Source: Sphaeramia orbicularis
Taxonomy: Eukaryota; Chordata; Actinopteri; Kurtiformes; Apogonidae
Direction: 5' to 3'
Assembly: GCF_902148855.1 (NCBI RefSeq)
Contig: NC_043973.1
Coordinates: 18,302,028-18,366,027 of the forward strand
DNA length: 64,000 nucleotides
Shown here in pieces: positions 34,570 to 52,499 of the stretch. The notes under the pieces are model-generated. The model did no database searches. It had not been told where the DNA came from and was given only the letters and a program-made list of their open reading frames with translations. The translations under genes and the position numbers were made by a program. Position 1 is the first letter of the stretch; every line of letters begins with the position of its first letter.

Positions 34570-42092
<7,523 letters not shown>

Positions 42093-42473
42093 TTACTATA
42101 AAGGCAATGAAAATGTATTAGTTAGGCTAAGATGGCCAAGCAAATACAACTGATATCACACAAAATAGTAACACAGACAAAAATATACTGTTGAGTTCCT
42201 TCCTCATATTTACAAACTACTATTACAAACAGGCAGGCAGCTTACTCACAACATAATACTATATTTACATGAGAGATATGTGCGATAATATCCCAAAAAC
42301 AACAAATTAGCCACATTTTTTTTAATATGAAAACCAGTTCCACACACCCCTAAAGAATCACAGACAGAAACGACTCAGAATCACAGACAGAAACGACTCA
42401 TGTAAAAATGCATTTTCAACAATGTAACAAAACGACTGTTTAAGCAGAAAAAATAATAAAAGTCTCACTTACG

Positions 42474-42506
42474 TCGCTACCAGTCATCAGCAATATCGTG
42501 AAAAGG
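42474..42506 (-). promoter_or_regulatory. uba52 noncoding first exon with 5'TOP start
   Basis: On the minus strand a CCTTTTC pyrimidine tract at 42500-42506, a likely TOP transcription start, is followed by a short leader and donor AC|GTAAGT at 42473. The acceptor lies just before the ATG (CCTTTATAG|TAAGCAACC). This layout is typical of ribosomal protein genes under mTOR/LARP1 translational control. Confidence 0.75.
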
Positions 42507-42729
42507 AACTAATGATTGTGGTGCCGTGTTTTAAGAGGAGGAGGAGAAACCAGCTGATCCAGTTCTGAGCTCTGACACCATCTGTACATGTGGAGCATGG
42601 CTGACAGGTGCTGACATGTTCTTCATTAGTAGATTATTAATACAACATGCTATACATGAACAAAAAATCATTGTTATTATTCACCTGAATATATATCAAA
42701 TGAAAAATATGTAGAAAATAAAGATATAT

Positions 42730-42746
42730 CGTCCCTGGGTGGGCTC

Positions 42747-42797
<51 letters not shown>

Positions 42798-42803
42798 AGA
42801 GAC
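42730..42803 (-). tRNA. tRNA-Asn (GUU), copy 1
   Basis: A 74-bp canonical tRNA on the minus strand: GTCTCTGTGGCGCAATCGG at the 5' end, anticodon loop CTGTTAA (GTT), T-arm GGTTCGAGCCC and acceptor end CAGGGACG. Identical to the copy at 50460-50533. The transcript runs into TTTATTTT soon after the 3' end. Confidence 0.97.
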
Positions 42804-43998
42804 GACTGTACCTACGAAATACCGTAGAAAACGGTTTAACTGTGTAACTGTACTGTCATACTGTGATTATTTAAGCACTGCTGCCCTCTAGTGACAGCAA
42901 CAGCCCGGTACAACTACGAAAGATGCATTCATGTTTTTCACCGCTAGATGGCTAACACTAAACACATTCCGTTAAACCGGAAAATCCATAAAAGCACGAA
43001 AAAAACAAAATAGAATAATTATTTAACGCAAACAAACGGCGTTAGTCAAATAAACTCAAAAAAGAATCCTGTAACGGTCACAGTTTCAAGCTTCTATCTG
43101 TTCTATCTGAACAGCTGTAGCTAGCTTAAACTAGCTATTAATGCAAACGTGTTAACTTTTGCATGACAGCACGCTATTGTAAAGTAACTAAACTTACTAA
43201 AGTTTTGGCTAAGATAAATTTAGTATACACAGTCAAATTGTATCATTTAATAAGTATCCCGAATATCACTTACGTTCAATCCACAAATCTGCTGCGGAGC
43301 TTTAAAGCAAGAACTGTTAGCTGGGTATTTACGAGGTGCGTCACATTTGCAAAGCTGTTAAAGAGGTAGCTAACATTAAAACTAGCTAACTCTCCGACAA
43401 ACGCTCAGCAGTGCAAATATTTTCGCAAAAACTTTAAATTAACAACTTAGTTTTAAAAATATTCAGAGTTACGTGAAAAGGATGTTACCAGCTCAGCTAA
43501 AACACGAAAATGATATCCTAGATGAACTCCTGCAGACTCCTGGTCACAGTGCGTCACCTGTCTGTAGTGCCCAGTATACTCTGTTATATGGTACTCACAA
43601 TCAAACAGCCCCATGGATCTGTTGGAAACATTAACTGTATATAATTAGCTGGAGATGACATAATGAACTAACAAGTATGAGATTATCATGAATAGTTAAT
43701 GTGATTCTAATGATTATCTCTGGACAACAGCGCAGTCCAGGTTCGAACCTTGAACTAAACTGATTCCGTTGGCATGGCTTTTGTCCGACATACATGATAA
43801 TGATTATTAATAAGATTATTATTAATATTATTATTGGAAAGTATCACAAGGCGAAGAAAAAAATCATCACATGGTTGAGTAGGAATATGTGGCTTAGATT
43901 CCACTCTACTACTAAAAACCATTTACTTACATTCAGTAAAACAGTCAGCAGTGACAAACGGTTCCACCAGTACAGCCCCATGCTTCTGTTCTAAACTG

Positions 43999-44249
43999 CA
44001 ACAACTTACTTTGTTCCAAACATATCTAGAATAAACAACTTATTTTTTTCCGGAGTGCGTAGTTCAGCGCGAGTGGAAATTGTGCTGAAGAACGTCGTCA
44101 TCCAAATTCACAACGGATTAAGCAGCTGTGATTGGCCAGGTCCATTGTCATCTCGTAACGTGATTGGCTCTCGTCCATTCTCACAATAGAGAGTTCTTTC
44201 CACGATTGGTCGAAAAGAAGACAGTCGAACCTGATCCAGGTATGAAGCT
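43999..44249 (-). promoter_or_regulatory. CCAAT-rich module, copy 1
   Basis: About 250 bp containing three CCAAT boxes that read CCAAT on the minus strand (plus-strand ATTGG at 44131, 44163 and 44205), CpG-containing sequence and a GATCCAG|GTATGA donor-like site at its right on the plus strand. It is the exact reverse complement in position of 51750-52010. NF-Y type promoter is an inference; no gene it would drive was recognised. Confidence 0.55.
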
Positions 44250-44714
44250 TGATATGTTTACTTTATTGTCATTTGGTCATGTAAATGCTACGGTTTCCCC
44301 TGCATAAAAAGCTGTGTTTTCGAGTTTCAACTTCGGTTATATCGCAAAATCTGTTAGCATTAGCTAACAATCGCTAATGCTAGCGCTCTCCAAACTTTAC
44401 CTCTTGTCCCTTCATTATGGCATTTCGTGATAATGTATGAATTAAACCCACTTTAAACACATGTCAAAAATTGAGATAGAATGATATTTCTAAGTTTTAA
44501 TCAAGATTTTTTTTTTTTTTTTTTTTGGTCGTGTGCACCAGCTTTTTTACGCTGGATGCAGCCTCAGCCTCAAGACAGCGATAATTATGCTTAGAAATAG
44601 GAGTTTACAAACAACTTTTAATTAATTAATTAAATTCAGTGTTAGAGCGTAATTGCCATGGCATTATTAGCTAGCAATAAGCTGGATGAAACCTCTGAGG
44701 TGCGCAGTATCACT

Positions 44715-45229
44715 ATCAAACAGCCTCATGGATCTGATAGAAACATGAACTGTTTATAGTTCAGGTTTAAACCTACACCTTAACTGATTCCGCTGGTATG
44801 GCTTTTGTCCGACATTTATTATTAATCGTATTAATGTTGTTGTTATTATTACCTCCGCCAAGGAGGTTATGTTTTTGCCAGGGTTTGTTTGTTTGTTTGT
44901 CTGTCCGTTAGTGTGCAACATAACTCAAAAAGTTATGGACGGATTTGGATGAAATTTTCAGGGTTTGTTGGAAATGGGATAAGGAAGAAATGATGAAATT
45001 TTGGTGGTGATCGGGGGTGGGGGGGCCCACGGGGGGGGGGGGGGGGCGGGCACTGATCAGCCTTGGCGGAGGTCTGCGCTCTCCGAGTGCTTCTAGTTAA
45101 TAGTAGTTATTGCCAAAAGTATTGTATAGTCTTTTGTACTGGAAAGTATCAGAAGGTGAAGAAAAAAATCATCACATGGTTGAGTATGAATATGTGGCTG
45201 AGATTCCACTGTACTGCTAAAAACAATTC
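44715..45229 (+). repeat. Third, partial and degraded copy of part of the duplicated block
   Basis: 44,720-44,845 resembles 43,607-43,800 (CTGATTCCGyTGGyATGGCTTTTGTCCGACAT), and 45,137-45,229 resembles 43,835-43,925 (GAAAAAAATCATCACATGGTTGAGTA). The two parts are separated by the repeat at 44848-45098. More diverged than the two main copies, so an older duplication event. Confidence 0.75.
44848..45098. repeat. CCTCCGCCAAGG interspersed repeat, copy 2
   Basis: Begins ATTACCTCCGCCAAGGAGG, contains GTTTGTTTGTTTGTCTGTCC and CAAAAAGTTATGGACGG, and ends GGAGGTCTGCGCTCTCCGAGTGCTTCTAGTT. The G/C-rich centre (GGGGGGCCCACGGGGGG) is a potential assembly problem. It splits the partial third duplicate. 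Confidence 0.75.
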
Positions 45230-45230
45230 A

Positions 45231-45795
45231 AACTAGAAGCACTCGGAGAGCGCAGACCTCCGCCAAGGCTGATCAGTGGCCCCCCCGTGGGCCCCCCCAC
45301 GCCAAGGAGGTTATGTTTTTCCCAGGGTTTGTTTGTTTGTTTGTCCGTCTGTTTGTCTGTCCGTTAGTGTGCAACATAACTCAAAAACAACTCTGTAGTA
45401 GCATCTGCCATCCTCTACAGTGTGGTCTGCTGGAGCAGCAGCATCACGGCAGCAGAGAGGAAAAGACTTAACAAACTGGTGAAGAAAGCCGGTTCAGTCA
45501 TAGGCTGCAGTCTCGATCCAGTCGAGGTGGTGGGGGACAGAAGAATGACAGCAAAGCTGTCATCAATCATAGACAATGTCTCCCACCCCCTACATGAGAC
45601 TGTAAGAGCCCTAGAAAGTACCATCAGTGACCGGCTTCTTCACCCACGCTGCACAAAGGAGAGATACCGCAGGTCCTTCCTTCCCTCTGCTGTCAGACTT
45701 CACAATCAGTCCTGCTCCCAGTAGATCACCACATATGTGGAGTAATAACAACCCTCCCTCTATCCCATCTATGCTGTATATACTCAAATCTGTAT

Positions 45796-45838
<43 letters not shown>

Positions 45839-46262
45839 TATTCTAACCATTGCACTACATCATACCAAACCATATTTGCACTATCCTTTTTTAAACACTT
45901 TTTTATTCAAATTTATATGACTGCTCTTACGTGTATGTGCATGTTGTGTGTATGTTTCATGCTGCTGATAACACTGTGAATTTCCCCATTGTGGGATCAA
46001 TAAAGGAATATCTTATCTTAAAAAGTTATGGACAGATTTGGATGAAATTTTCAGGGTTTGTTGGAAATGGGCCCCCCGTGGGCCCCCCCACCCCCGATCA
46101 CCACCAAAATTTCATCATTTCTTCCTTATCCCATTTCCAACAAACCCTGAAAATTTCATCAAAATCTGTCCATAACTTTTTGAGTTATGTTGCACACTAA
46201 CGGACAGACAAACAGACAAACAAACAAACCCTGGCAAAAACATAACCTCCTTGGCGGAGGTA
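45231..46262. repeat. Two CCTCCGCCAAGG repeat copies with a LINE insertion
   Basis: AACTAGAAGCACTCGGAGAGC opens one arm and TAACCTCCTTGGCGGAGG-like sequence closes the other. Central parts occur in both orientations (CCAAACCCTGAAAATTTCATC versus its reverse), so this is at least two copies arranged head to head. The left arm is interrupted after CATAACTCAAAA by a LINE 3' fragment (45376-46018), after which AAAAGTTATGGACAG continues the same element. Confidence 0.7.
45376..46018 (+). mobile_element. 5'-truncated non-LTR retrotransposon 3' end
   Basis: Encodes about 110 residues of a LINE polyprotein C-terminus (ILYSVVCWSSSITAAERKRL, IIDNVSHPLHETVRAL, RYRRSFLPSAVRLHN) to a stop at 45,724. A 3' UTR with a (TTTA)n run (about 45,794-45,840) follows, ending CCCCATTGTGGGATCAATAAAGGAATATCTTATCTTA. 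The insertion site lies within AAAA of the host repeat. Clade not assigned; a Rex/Tx1-like or jockey-like fish LINE is likely. Confidence 0.75.
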
Positions 46263-46281
46263 ACTATCACCAGTAACTACG

Positions 46282-47557
46282 ACGGCGTATTAGGCCACAG
46301 AAAAAACGCTTGTCATTACGAGAATAAATCATTATTTAACGAGAATAAAGTCGTAGTTTAAAAAAATAAATAAATAAATAAATCATTATTTAACGAGAAT
46401 AAAGTCGTAGTTAAAAAACAAAAACCTCATTATTTAACGAGAATAAAGTCGTTAATTAACGAGAATAAAGTAATTATTTAACGAGAATAAAGTCGTTATA
46501 TTTCGAGAATATAGTCATAATAAAATGAGAATAAAGTTGTACCCTCTCATCGACTAATGTAGAACACTTTGTGAAGTTCTTCTTTTATTTGTGGTTTACG
46601 CACATAGGCCAAACACTGAGTCTACCGCCCATCAACACATTAGCATTAGTCTGAGGACTATGAAGTGAGTTTGCACACGTTTGGGTTTGTTCTAAGAACC
46701 GAACGGATTTGTAGCAAACTGCCACTTTTGTGGAGGAGACACTGCTGAAGTGGTCAGCTGTAGGAGGGCCTTCCTAATCTGAATGACGAATGACATGGAA
46801 TAACGAATGACCACTAAAATTTGGCGTAACAACTGCTCCCTTGAGAAATTGAATGAAACTTATACTCAGTGGAATGACACTGTAATTCATAAGAATAACA
46901 GTGTTTTCTCCTTGTTACAGTCTCTATCTCCCTCTCTAAAGGAAATGACGCCAGTATCCCATAGAATGACACTGTCATTCAGTAGAATGATCATGTATTA
47001 TCCATTCTTAGACCAGGGCTACTCCGACAGCTAACTTCAGGAGGTAAATGCTCTTACTTCCATATTCTGTTCACTATATTTACTAGAAGCCAGCCAGCCA
47101 GTAAACCGACATGTCGTTTTTCGTTGTTCGAAGTCATCTGTCATTCCCATTATAGTTGTCATTCCATGTACACTATTCCAAATGACAAAGGAGCAGTTGT
47201 TACGCCAAATTTTAGTGGTCATTCATTATTTCATGTCATTCATCATTCGGATTAGGAAGGCCCGCTGTAGGACTGTCAGTGGAAACACCAGAGAACTACA
47301 CAGACAGGGTTTGTGTCTGAACAAACTGAGGGGATGCTACTCCGAGTTTTAAAGTCCAACAGAAGGGAAAGTTGCTGTTTCGCTTGTTGCCTTCGCGGTA
47401 AAACCGGAAACTCTGTCGAATTTTCAAAAATATTACGATCATTATTACGATCTCATAAAAGCACGACTTTATCCTCGTTAATGAGCTTTTTAATACTGCG
47501 ACTTTATTCTCGTAGTGACAAGCGTTTTTATTCTCTTATGTGGCCCTAATACGCCGT
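46282..47557. mobile_element. Non-autonomous DNA transposon with ACGGCGTATTAG ends (outer)
   Basis: Left end ACGGCGTATTAGGCCACA and right end TGTGGCCCTAATACGCCGT are inverted repeats that continue inward (AACGCTTGTCATTACGAGAATAAA / TTTATTCTCGTAGTGACAAGCG). Near the left end a short motif ATTTAACGAGAATAAAGTCG recurs about five times (46,330-46,530). A second element is inserted at 46766-47263. Confidence 0.75.
46766..47263. mobile_element. MULE-like MITE nested in the outer element (9-bp TSD)
   Basis: 498 bp with ~75-bp inverted repeats starting GGGCCTTCCTAATCTGAATG and ending CATTCGGATTAGGAAGGCCC, including GGCGTAACAACTGCTCC on both arms. A perfect 9-bp direct repeat GCTGTAGGA flanks it at 46757-46765 and 47264-47272. 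Long TIRs and a 9-bp duplication are hallmarks of Mutator-like (MULE) elements. No transposase. Confidence 0.85.
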
Positions 47558-47700
47558 TGCAAGTAAAAAACGTTTAGATGATCACTTAATCAAAGTTACA
47601 GGTTACAGGGCTGATCTGGTCCACCAGAGGGCACTACAGCACTGGAGTTAATACACCATGTTATGTTCTTTACAGGTTAACCAAAATACCAGTTTTATGT

Positions 47701-47793
<93 letters not shown>
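47701..47793. repeat. (AC)n(AT)n(GT)n microsatellite
   Basis: A short (AC)n is followed by about 35 AT units and a (GT) stretch. It is self-complementary and likely unstable and length-polymorphic. Confidence 0.95.
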
Positions 47794-47795
<2 letters not shown>

Positions 47796-48682
47796 AATGA
47801 ATGAAGCTTAAGGAATACTAATGTGTTGCTCTTCCTCCAGCTCCCTTTGCATCCACGCTTACTGTGGTTCAAAGAGCAGCTGACAGGCTGGATGGTTAGG
47901 TTTGTCCCATGAGCTTTGTACTCAGTGCCATGATTCAGATTTGTCTCATGAAATACTTAGTCCTGGCCTATCATGACTGAAAAATTGTTATTAGGAGTAA
48001 CCTGTCCTGACTCTCTTGTGGTGTGATTATTACTGATTATTGACATTTAATTCTGTAAAAAAAAAAAATATCATTGAGCATTTTAATGCAACTTATTGTG
48101 TATGTCTATTGCTGAAGGCCCCTTTCCTTTACTGGGTGGTTCTTTGACATCATCACTTGTAATTTTTGATATTTATAATACTGTTTTCTGTCATTTAATA
48201 CCTTGCGATAAACTTGAAACATATGAAAAAATAATAAAACACTGACGATAAAAGCATTACACAATGAAAAATTTTAAAGTCATCTTAAACCCATTAGAAC
48301 CATAATGACCACACATTGATCCAAAACAAAATGTCTTTATTTTCATTCTCTTCTGTGTTTAACACTTCATTTATTTAAACGACTGGGTCTGTCTGTGCAG
48401 TGGTAGAAATCACACACTCACTTTCTATCGCTTAATGTGTTATTACTTAGTTATTCCTCTATGTGATTATATACTGTTTTTCACATATTTCAAGAGCAGT
48501 GTAAAACACACTGCAGTGTGGGTTATAACAGTCATGAGTGGCCAAGCAATCAATACCACTTACATTATTCAGTGATTTTACTAAAAACAAATGTTATTGT
48601 TCTTATCTGTAGAAGGAAAGACATAAAATAAAATGCCACTACCACGGTTAACTGACTGCTGCTCAGTTTCACTGCAACATCA

Positions 48683-48755
48683 GCCCCAGTGGCCTAATGG
48701 ATAAGGCACTGGCCTCCTAAGCCAGGGATTGTGGGTTCGAATCCCATCTGGGGTG
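48683..48755 (+). tRNA. tRNA-Arg (CCU), copy 1
   Basis: A 73-bp tRNA: GCCCCAGTGGCCTAATGG at the 5' end, anticodon stem-loop CTGGCCTCCTAAGCCAG with CCT, T-arm GGTTCGAATCC and acceptor CTGGGGTG. No T4 terminator follows; only three bases (TGT) separate it from the next tRNA. Confidence 0.97.
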
Positions 48756-48758
48756 TGT

Positions 48759-48830
48759 AGCAGAGTGGCGCAGCGGAAGCGTGCTGGGCCCATAACCCAG
48801 AGGTCGATGGATCGAAACCATCCTCTGCTA
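48759..48830 (+). tRNA. Initiator tRNA-Met (CAU), copy 1
   Basis: 72 bp beginning AGCAGAGTGGCGCAGCGG with anticodon loop CCCATAA in CTGGGCCCATAACCCAG. It has the initiator hallmarks: three G:C pairs in the anticodon stem (GGG...CCC), A1:U72, and the T-arm GATGGATCGAAACC. A short TTTT lies about 11 nt after the 3' end. Confidence 0.97.
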
Positions 48831-49138
48831 AGTCAGCACTTTTAAATATGACTCTGACCATGAAACTCCCATCATCTTACTCATCAAATTAAACCCTCAA
48901 TTAGAAGTGAAAAACAGTGACTTACAGCATAAAAGACCAGGAATTCACAGGGTGATGGATCACATCCATCTCAATACATAAACTACATTAACCTCAGGAG
49001 AGAAGATCTGGAGCAGAATCTGAAAGAAGATGTTACTGAGCTTTACGCATTCTGTCTGCGACAGACGCTCTGTGGTTGGTTAAATTATTCACCACACAAC
49101 TACTGGTCAGCATCGACAGTTTGGAGTTGAGGCTGTCT

Positions 49139-49246
49139 TTACTTCTCTCCCAACAAAAATCCTCGATTCATGTTTTCCTCTCCTTCTTTGTCATCCCCTT
49201 CCTCCTCAAGCTCACTCTCTTCATCACAGCGTTCATCTTTTTCCAG
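49139..49246 (-). pseudogene. Orphan duplicate of the ceramide synthase last exon
   Basis: The minus strand has the acceptor (TTTCAG|CTGGAAAAAGATGAACG) and encodes LEKDERCDEESELEEEGDD, then diverges to MNRGFLLGEK and a stop at 35 residues. The functional copy at 55813-56028 encodes a 71-residue tail. A 2-nt length difference near ACATGAATCGAGG causes the early stop, and the conserved RSD serine is Cys here. It lacks upstream exons of its own, lying ~6.8 kb downstream of the functional copy. Alternative last-exon use cannot be excluded. Confidence 0.75.
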
Positions 49247-49466
49247 CTGAAAGAAGAAAATAAACAGGTTGAACTGGATGTACACAGGGATTAAATGACT
49301 AGTAACAAACTACTCCAATTTGAGGTTTGATTACTGTAAAACTGAAATGGACTCCAATCCCATACATGTGCAGACTCTCAAGTAACAACAGTAATTTCAG
49401 ATTTCAGTTTTATGAGACATTAGATTTTAGTTTAGAAATAATTAAAGTTGTACTGGAAATTTTGGG

Positions 49467-50225
49467 ATGAACAGGCCTCTCAAAACATAGAGCAACTCTA
49501 TGGGAATGTCAAAGTCATTAAATGTCTGTGCAACGTTATGTCTCATATTATCAAAAAAATCTGACATTACTTCTATGACCTTGACACTTTGTGATGACTT
49601 GATGAAGTTACTGAGTGTGGGAAACTGTAGCAGCCTGTCATTAAGATCAGACGAGAAAATATCTAATTTGATTTTGAAACGCAATCAGTTTTTCCGACCA
49701 CATCAGCAACTATCTTATCTCTCCCTGCAAGTGTCAGGTGAAGTCTATTCAAATGATGAAGAATGACACATAAAAAGCACATCTCAGACACAAATTTCGC
49801 ATCTAGCATTTTTGTCAGAAATGTGTGTGTGCCGTTTCTGCATTTGTGAAAGGCCGTTTGTTTTTAGAGTATCCACGCAACAGAGTGATGTTGTCATGGC
49901 ATTCTGTTGCAAAGTGCAGGTAAGGGACAAGATTGGAAAACTTCACCGATAATTCTGAGTTAGTGTTTTTATTTTTGTCTGACGAGCACCTGAACCTGGT
50001 GGATACTCGAGTCGTTAACGAAACTGACGTGAGTGGTCTTGAAGAGCCTCCGCACGTTGTATTCCCTATTCACAGAGTAGATGTCATAACAAACTAAGCA
50101 CAGGGGACTGCCATCTGCATTTTGTATATGTACATACGTCTCAGTCCAGTCGTTGTTAAAGGTTCTATTTTCACCGTCAACTTTGCGTCTCTTCACCGTT
50201 GAATGCGACTTGTTTTCATTTTGAA
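49467..50225 (-). mobile_element. hAT-type (BED/GTF2I-repeat-like) transposase remnant
   Basis: The minus strand contains MKRRKVDGENRTFNNDWTE with PLCLVCYDIYSV and EYNVRRLFKTTH near 50,050-50,196 (an N-terminal BED-like zinc finger resembling ZBED/GTF2IRD2-type hAT proteins), and further on DLNDRLLQFPTLSNFIKSS near 49,600. The interior catalytic part is missing and frames are broken. It lies exactly between the two segmental duplicates. Confidence 0.65.
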
Positions 50226-50459
50226 CCCGGTCTCCCGTAAACAGTGGCAGTGCTGCAAAATGGCGTAAAGTGCCGCAAATAGACGTATTTACTGTTTAGC
50301 GGCTGTAAAACTATTCAACTATTTATGGGTAGAGGGGCCGTGGGCCATTGATATTTTAGTGCAACGTCTTATACACTGACGGAAAAATATTTTTGTTATT
50401 ATTCACCAGTTTATATATCGATTACAAATATGACAAACCGGAAAAAAATAAAGATTTAT

Positions 50460-50476
50460 CGTCCCTGGGTGGGCTC

Positions 50477-50527
<51 letters not shown>

Positions 50528-50533
50528 AGAGAC
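50460..50533 (-). tRNA. tRNA-Asn (GUU), copy 2
   Basis: Identical in sequence and orientation to 42730-42803, while the flanks have diverged by many substitutions. This is consistent with selection or gene conversion on the mature tRNA. Confidence 0.97.
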
Positions 50534-51749
50534 AACTACACATAAGCTCTACTGTTGAAAAATGTTTAACTGTACATTTGAATAACTGTTCTGTCATACG
50601 GGGATTAATTATTTATTCACTATTGCCCTCTAGTGACAGCTACGCTACCATACAACTACGAAAGATGCATTCATGTTTTCCACCACTAGGTGGCTAACAA
50701 TAAACATTCCGTTAAACGCGAAAATCCATAAAAGCACGAAAAAACAAAGTAGAATAATTGTTTAACGCAAACAAACGTTTAGTGTTAGTCAAATAAACTC
50801 AAAAAAGAATCCTGTAACGGTCACAGTTTCAAGCTTCTATCTGTTCTATCTGAACAGCTATAGCTAGCTTAAACTAGCTATTAATGCAAACGTGTTAACT
50901 TTTGCATGACAGCACGCTATTGTAAAGTAACTAAACTTACTAAAGTTTTGGCTAAAATAAATTTAGTATACACAGTCAAATTGCATCATTTAATAAGTAT
51001 CCCGAATATCACTTACGTTCAATCCAAAAATCTGCTGCGGAGCTTTAAAGCAAGAACTGTTAGCTGGGTATTTACGAGGTGCGTCACATTTGCAAAGCTG
51101 TTAAAGAGGTAGCTAACATTAAAACTAGCTAACTCCGACAAACGCTCAGTGCAAATGTTTTTGCAACAACTTTACATTAACATCTTGGTTTAAAACATAT
51201 TCAGAGTTACGTGAAAAGGATGTTACCAGTTCAGTTAAAACACGAAAATAATATCCTGGATGAACTCCTGCAGACTCCTGGTCGCAGTGCGTCACCTGTC
51301 TGTAGTGCCCAGTATACCCTGTTATATGGTACTCACAATCAAACAGCCCCATGGATCTGTTGGAAACATTAACTGTATATAATTAGCTGGAGATGACATA
51401 ATGAACTAACAAGTATGAGATTGTCATGAATAGTTAATGTGATTCTTCTGATTATCTCTGGACAACAGGTCCAGGTTCGAACCTTGAACTAAACTGATTC
51501 CGTTGGCATGGCTTTTGTCCGACATACATGATTATGATTATGTTATGATTATGATTATTAATAAGTAATAATATTATTATTATTGGAAAGTATATCAGAA
51601 GGCGAAGAAAAAAATCATCACATGGTTGAGTAGGAATATGTGGCTTAGATTCCACTCTACTACTAAAAACCATTTACTTACATTCAGTCAAACAGTCAGC
51701 AGTGACAAACGGTTTCACTGGTACAGCCCCATGGTTCTGTTCTAAACTG

Positions 51750-52010
51750 CTTCATACCTGGATCACGTTCCATTTTCTTACTAGCTATATTTTCGACCAA
51801 TCGTGGAAAGTGCTCTCCATTGTGAGAATGGACGAGAGCCAATCACGTTACGACATGACAATGGACCTGGCCAATCACAGCTGCATTATCCATTGTGAAA
51901 TTGGATGACGACATTCCTCAGCACAATTTCCACTAGCGCTGAACTACGCACTCCGGAAAAGTAAGTTGTTTATTCTAGACATGTTTGGAACAAAATAAGT
52001 GGTTTATTAT
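51750..52010 (+). promoter_or_regulatory. CCAAT-rich module, copy 2, inverted relative to copy 1
   Basis: Matches the reverse complement of 43999-44249, while both flanks (TTCTGTTCTAAACTG on the left; GATATGTTTACTTTATTG on the right) match copy 1 in direct orientation. CCAAT at 51797, 51839 and 51871 now reads on the plus strand. So a ~250-bp segment was flipped in one copy after duplication. Confidence 0.8.
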
Positions 52011-52499
52011 TGATATGTTTACTTTATTGTGATTTGGTCATGTAAATGCTACGGTTTCCCCCGCATAAAACGCAGTGTTTTCTAGTTTCAACTTAGGTTA
52101 TATCGCAAAATCTGTTAGCATTAGCTAACAATCGCTAATGCTAGCGCTCTCCAAACTTTACCTCTTGTCCCTTCATTATAGCATTTCGTGATAATGTATG
52201 AATTAAACCCACTTTAAACACATGTCAGAAATTGAGACAGAATATTTCTGAGTTTTAATCAAGATTTTTTTTTTTTTTTTGGTCGTGTGCACCAGCTTTT
52301 TTACGCTGGATGCAGCCTCAGCCTCAGCCTCAAGACAGCGATAATTATGCTTAGAAATAGGAGTTTACAAACAACTTTTAATAGTTTAAAGTTCAGTTTG
52401 AAGAAAAATGCAGTGTTAGAACATTATTGCCATGACATCATCTTTTTTTTTTTTTTTTTTTCTTTATGGGTCATGGCATCATTAGCTAGCAATAAGCTT

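Larger units (their letters stand above)
42665..49466. repeat. Tandem segmental duplication, copy 1
   Basis: Homologous to 50392-56245 in the same order and orientation: tRNA-Asn, a ~1.2-kb unique-looking block, a CCAAT-rich module (inverted relative to copy 2), a ~440-bp block with GCTAATGCTAGCGCTCTCC, then (after unrelated insertions at 44,700-47,930) a 1.5-kb block with the tRNA-Arg/iMet pair and a ceramide synthase last exon. Offset is 7,730 bp at tRNA-Asn and 6,792 bp at tRNA-Arg because the copies have gained different insertions. Confidence 0.9.

Noticed and set aside
43163-43369. 68-residue frame repeated almost unchanged at 50906-51112
   Set aside because: Its conservation is explained by the segmental duplication. 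There is no recognisable domain, and the flanks are just as similar, so no sign of selection on the protein.
43700-43790. tRNA-like GGTTCGAACC motif in duplicate copy 1
   Set aside because: A B-box-like string alone. No acceptor or anticodon stems fold around it, and the copy-2 version differs upstream by deletion.
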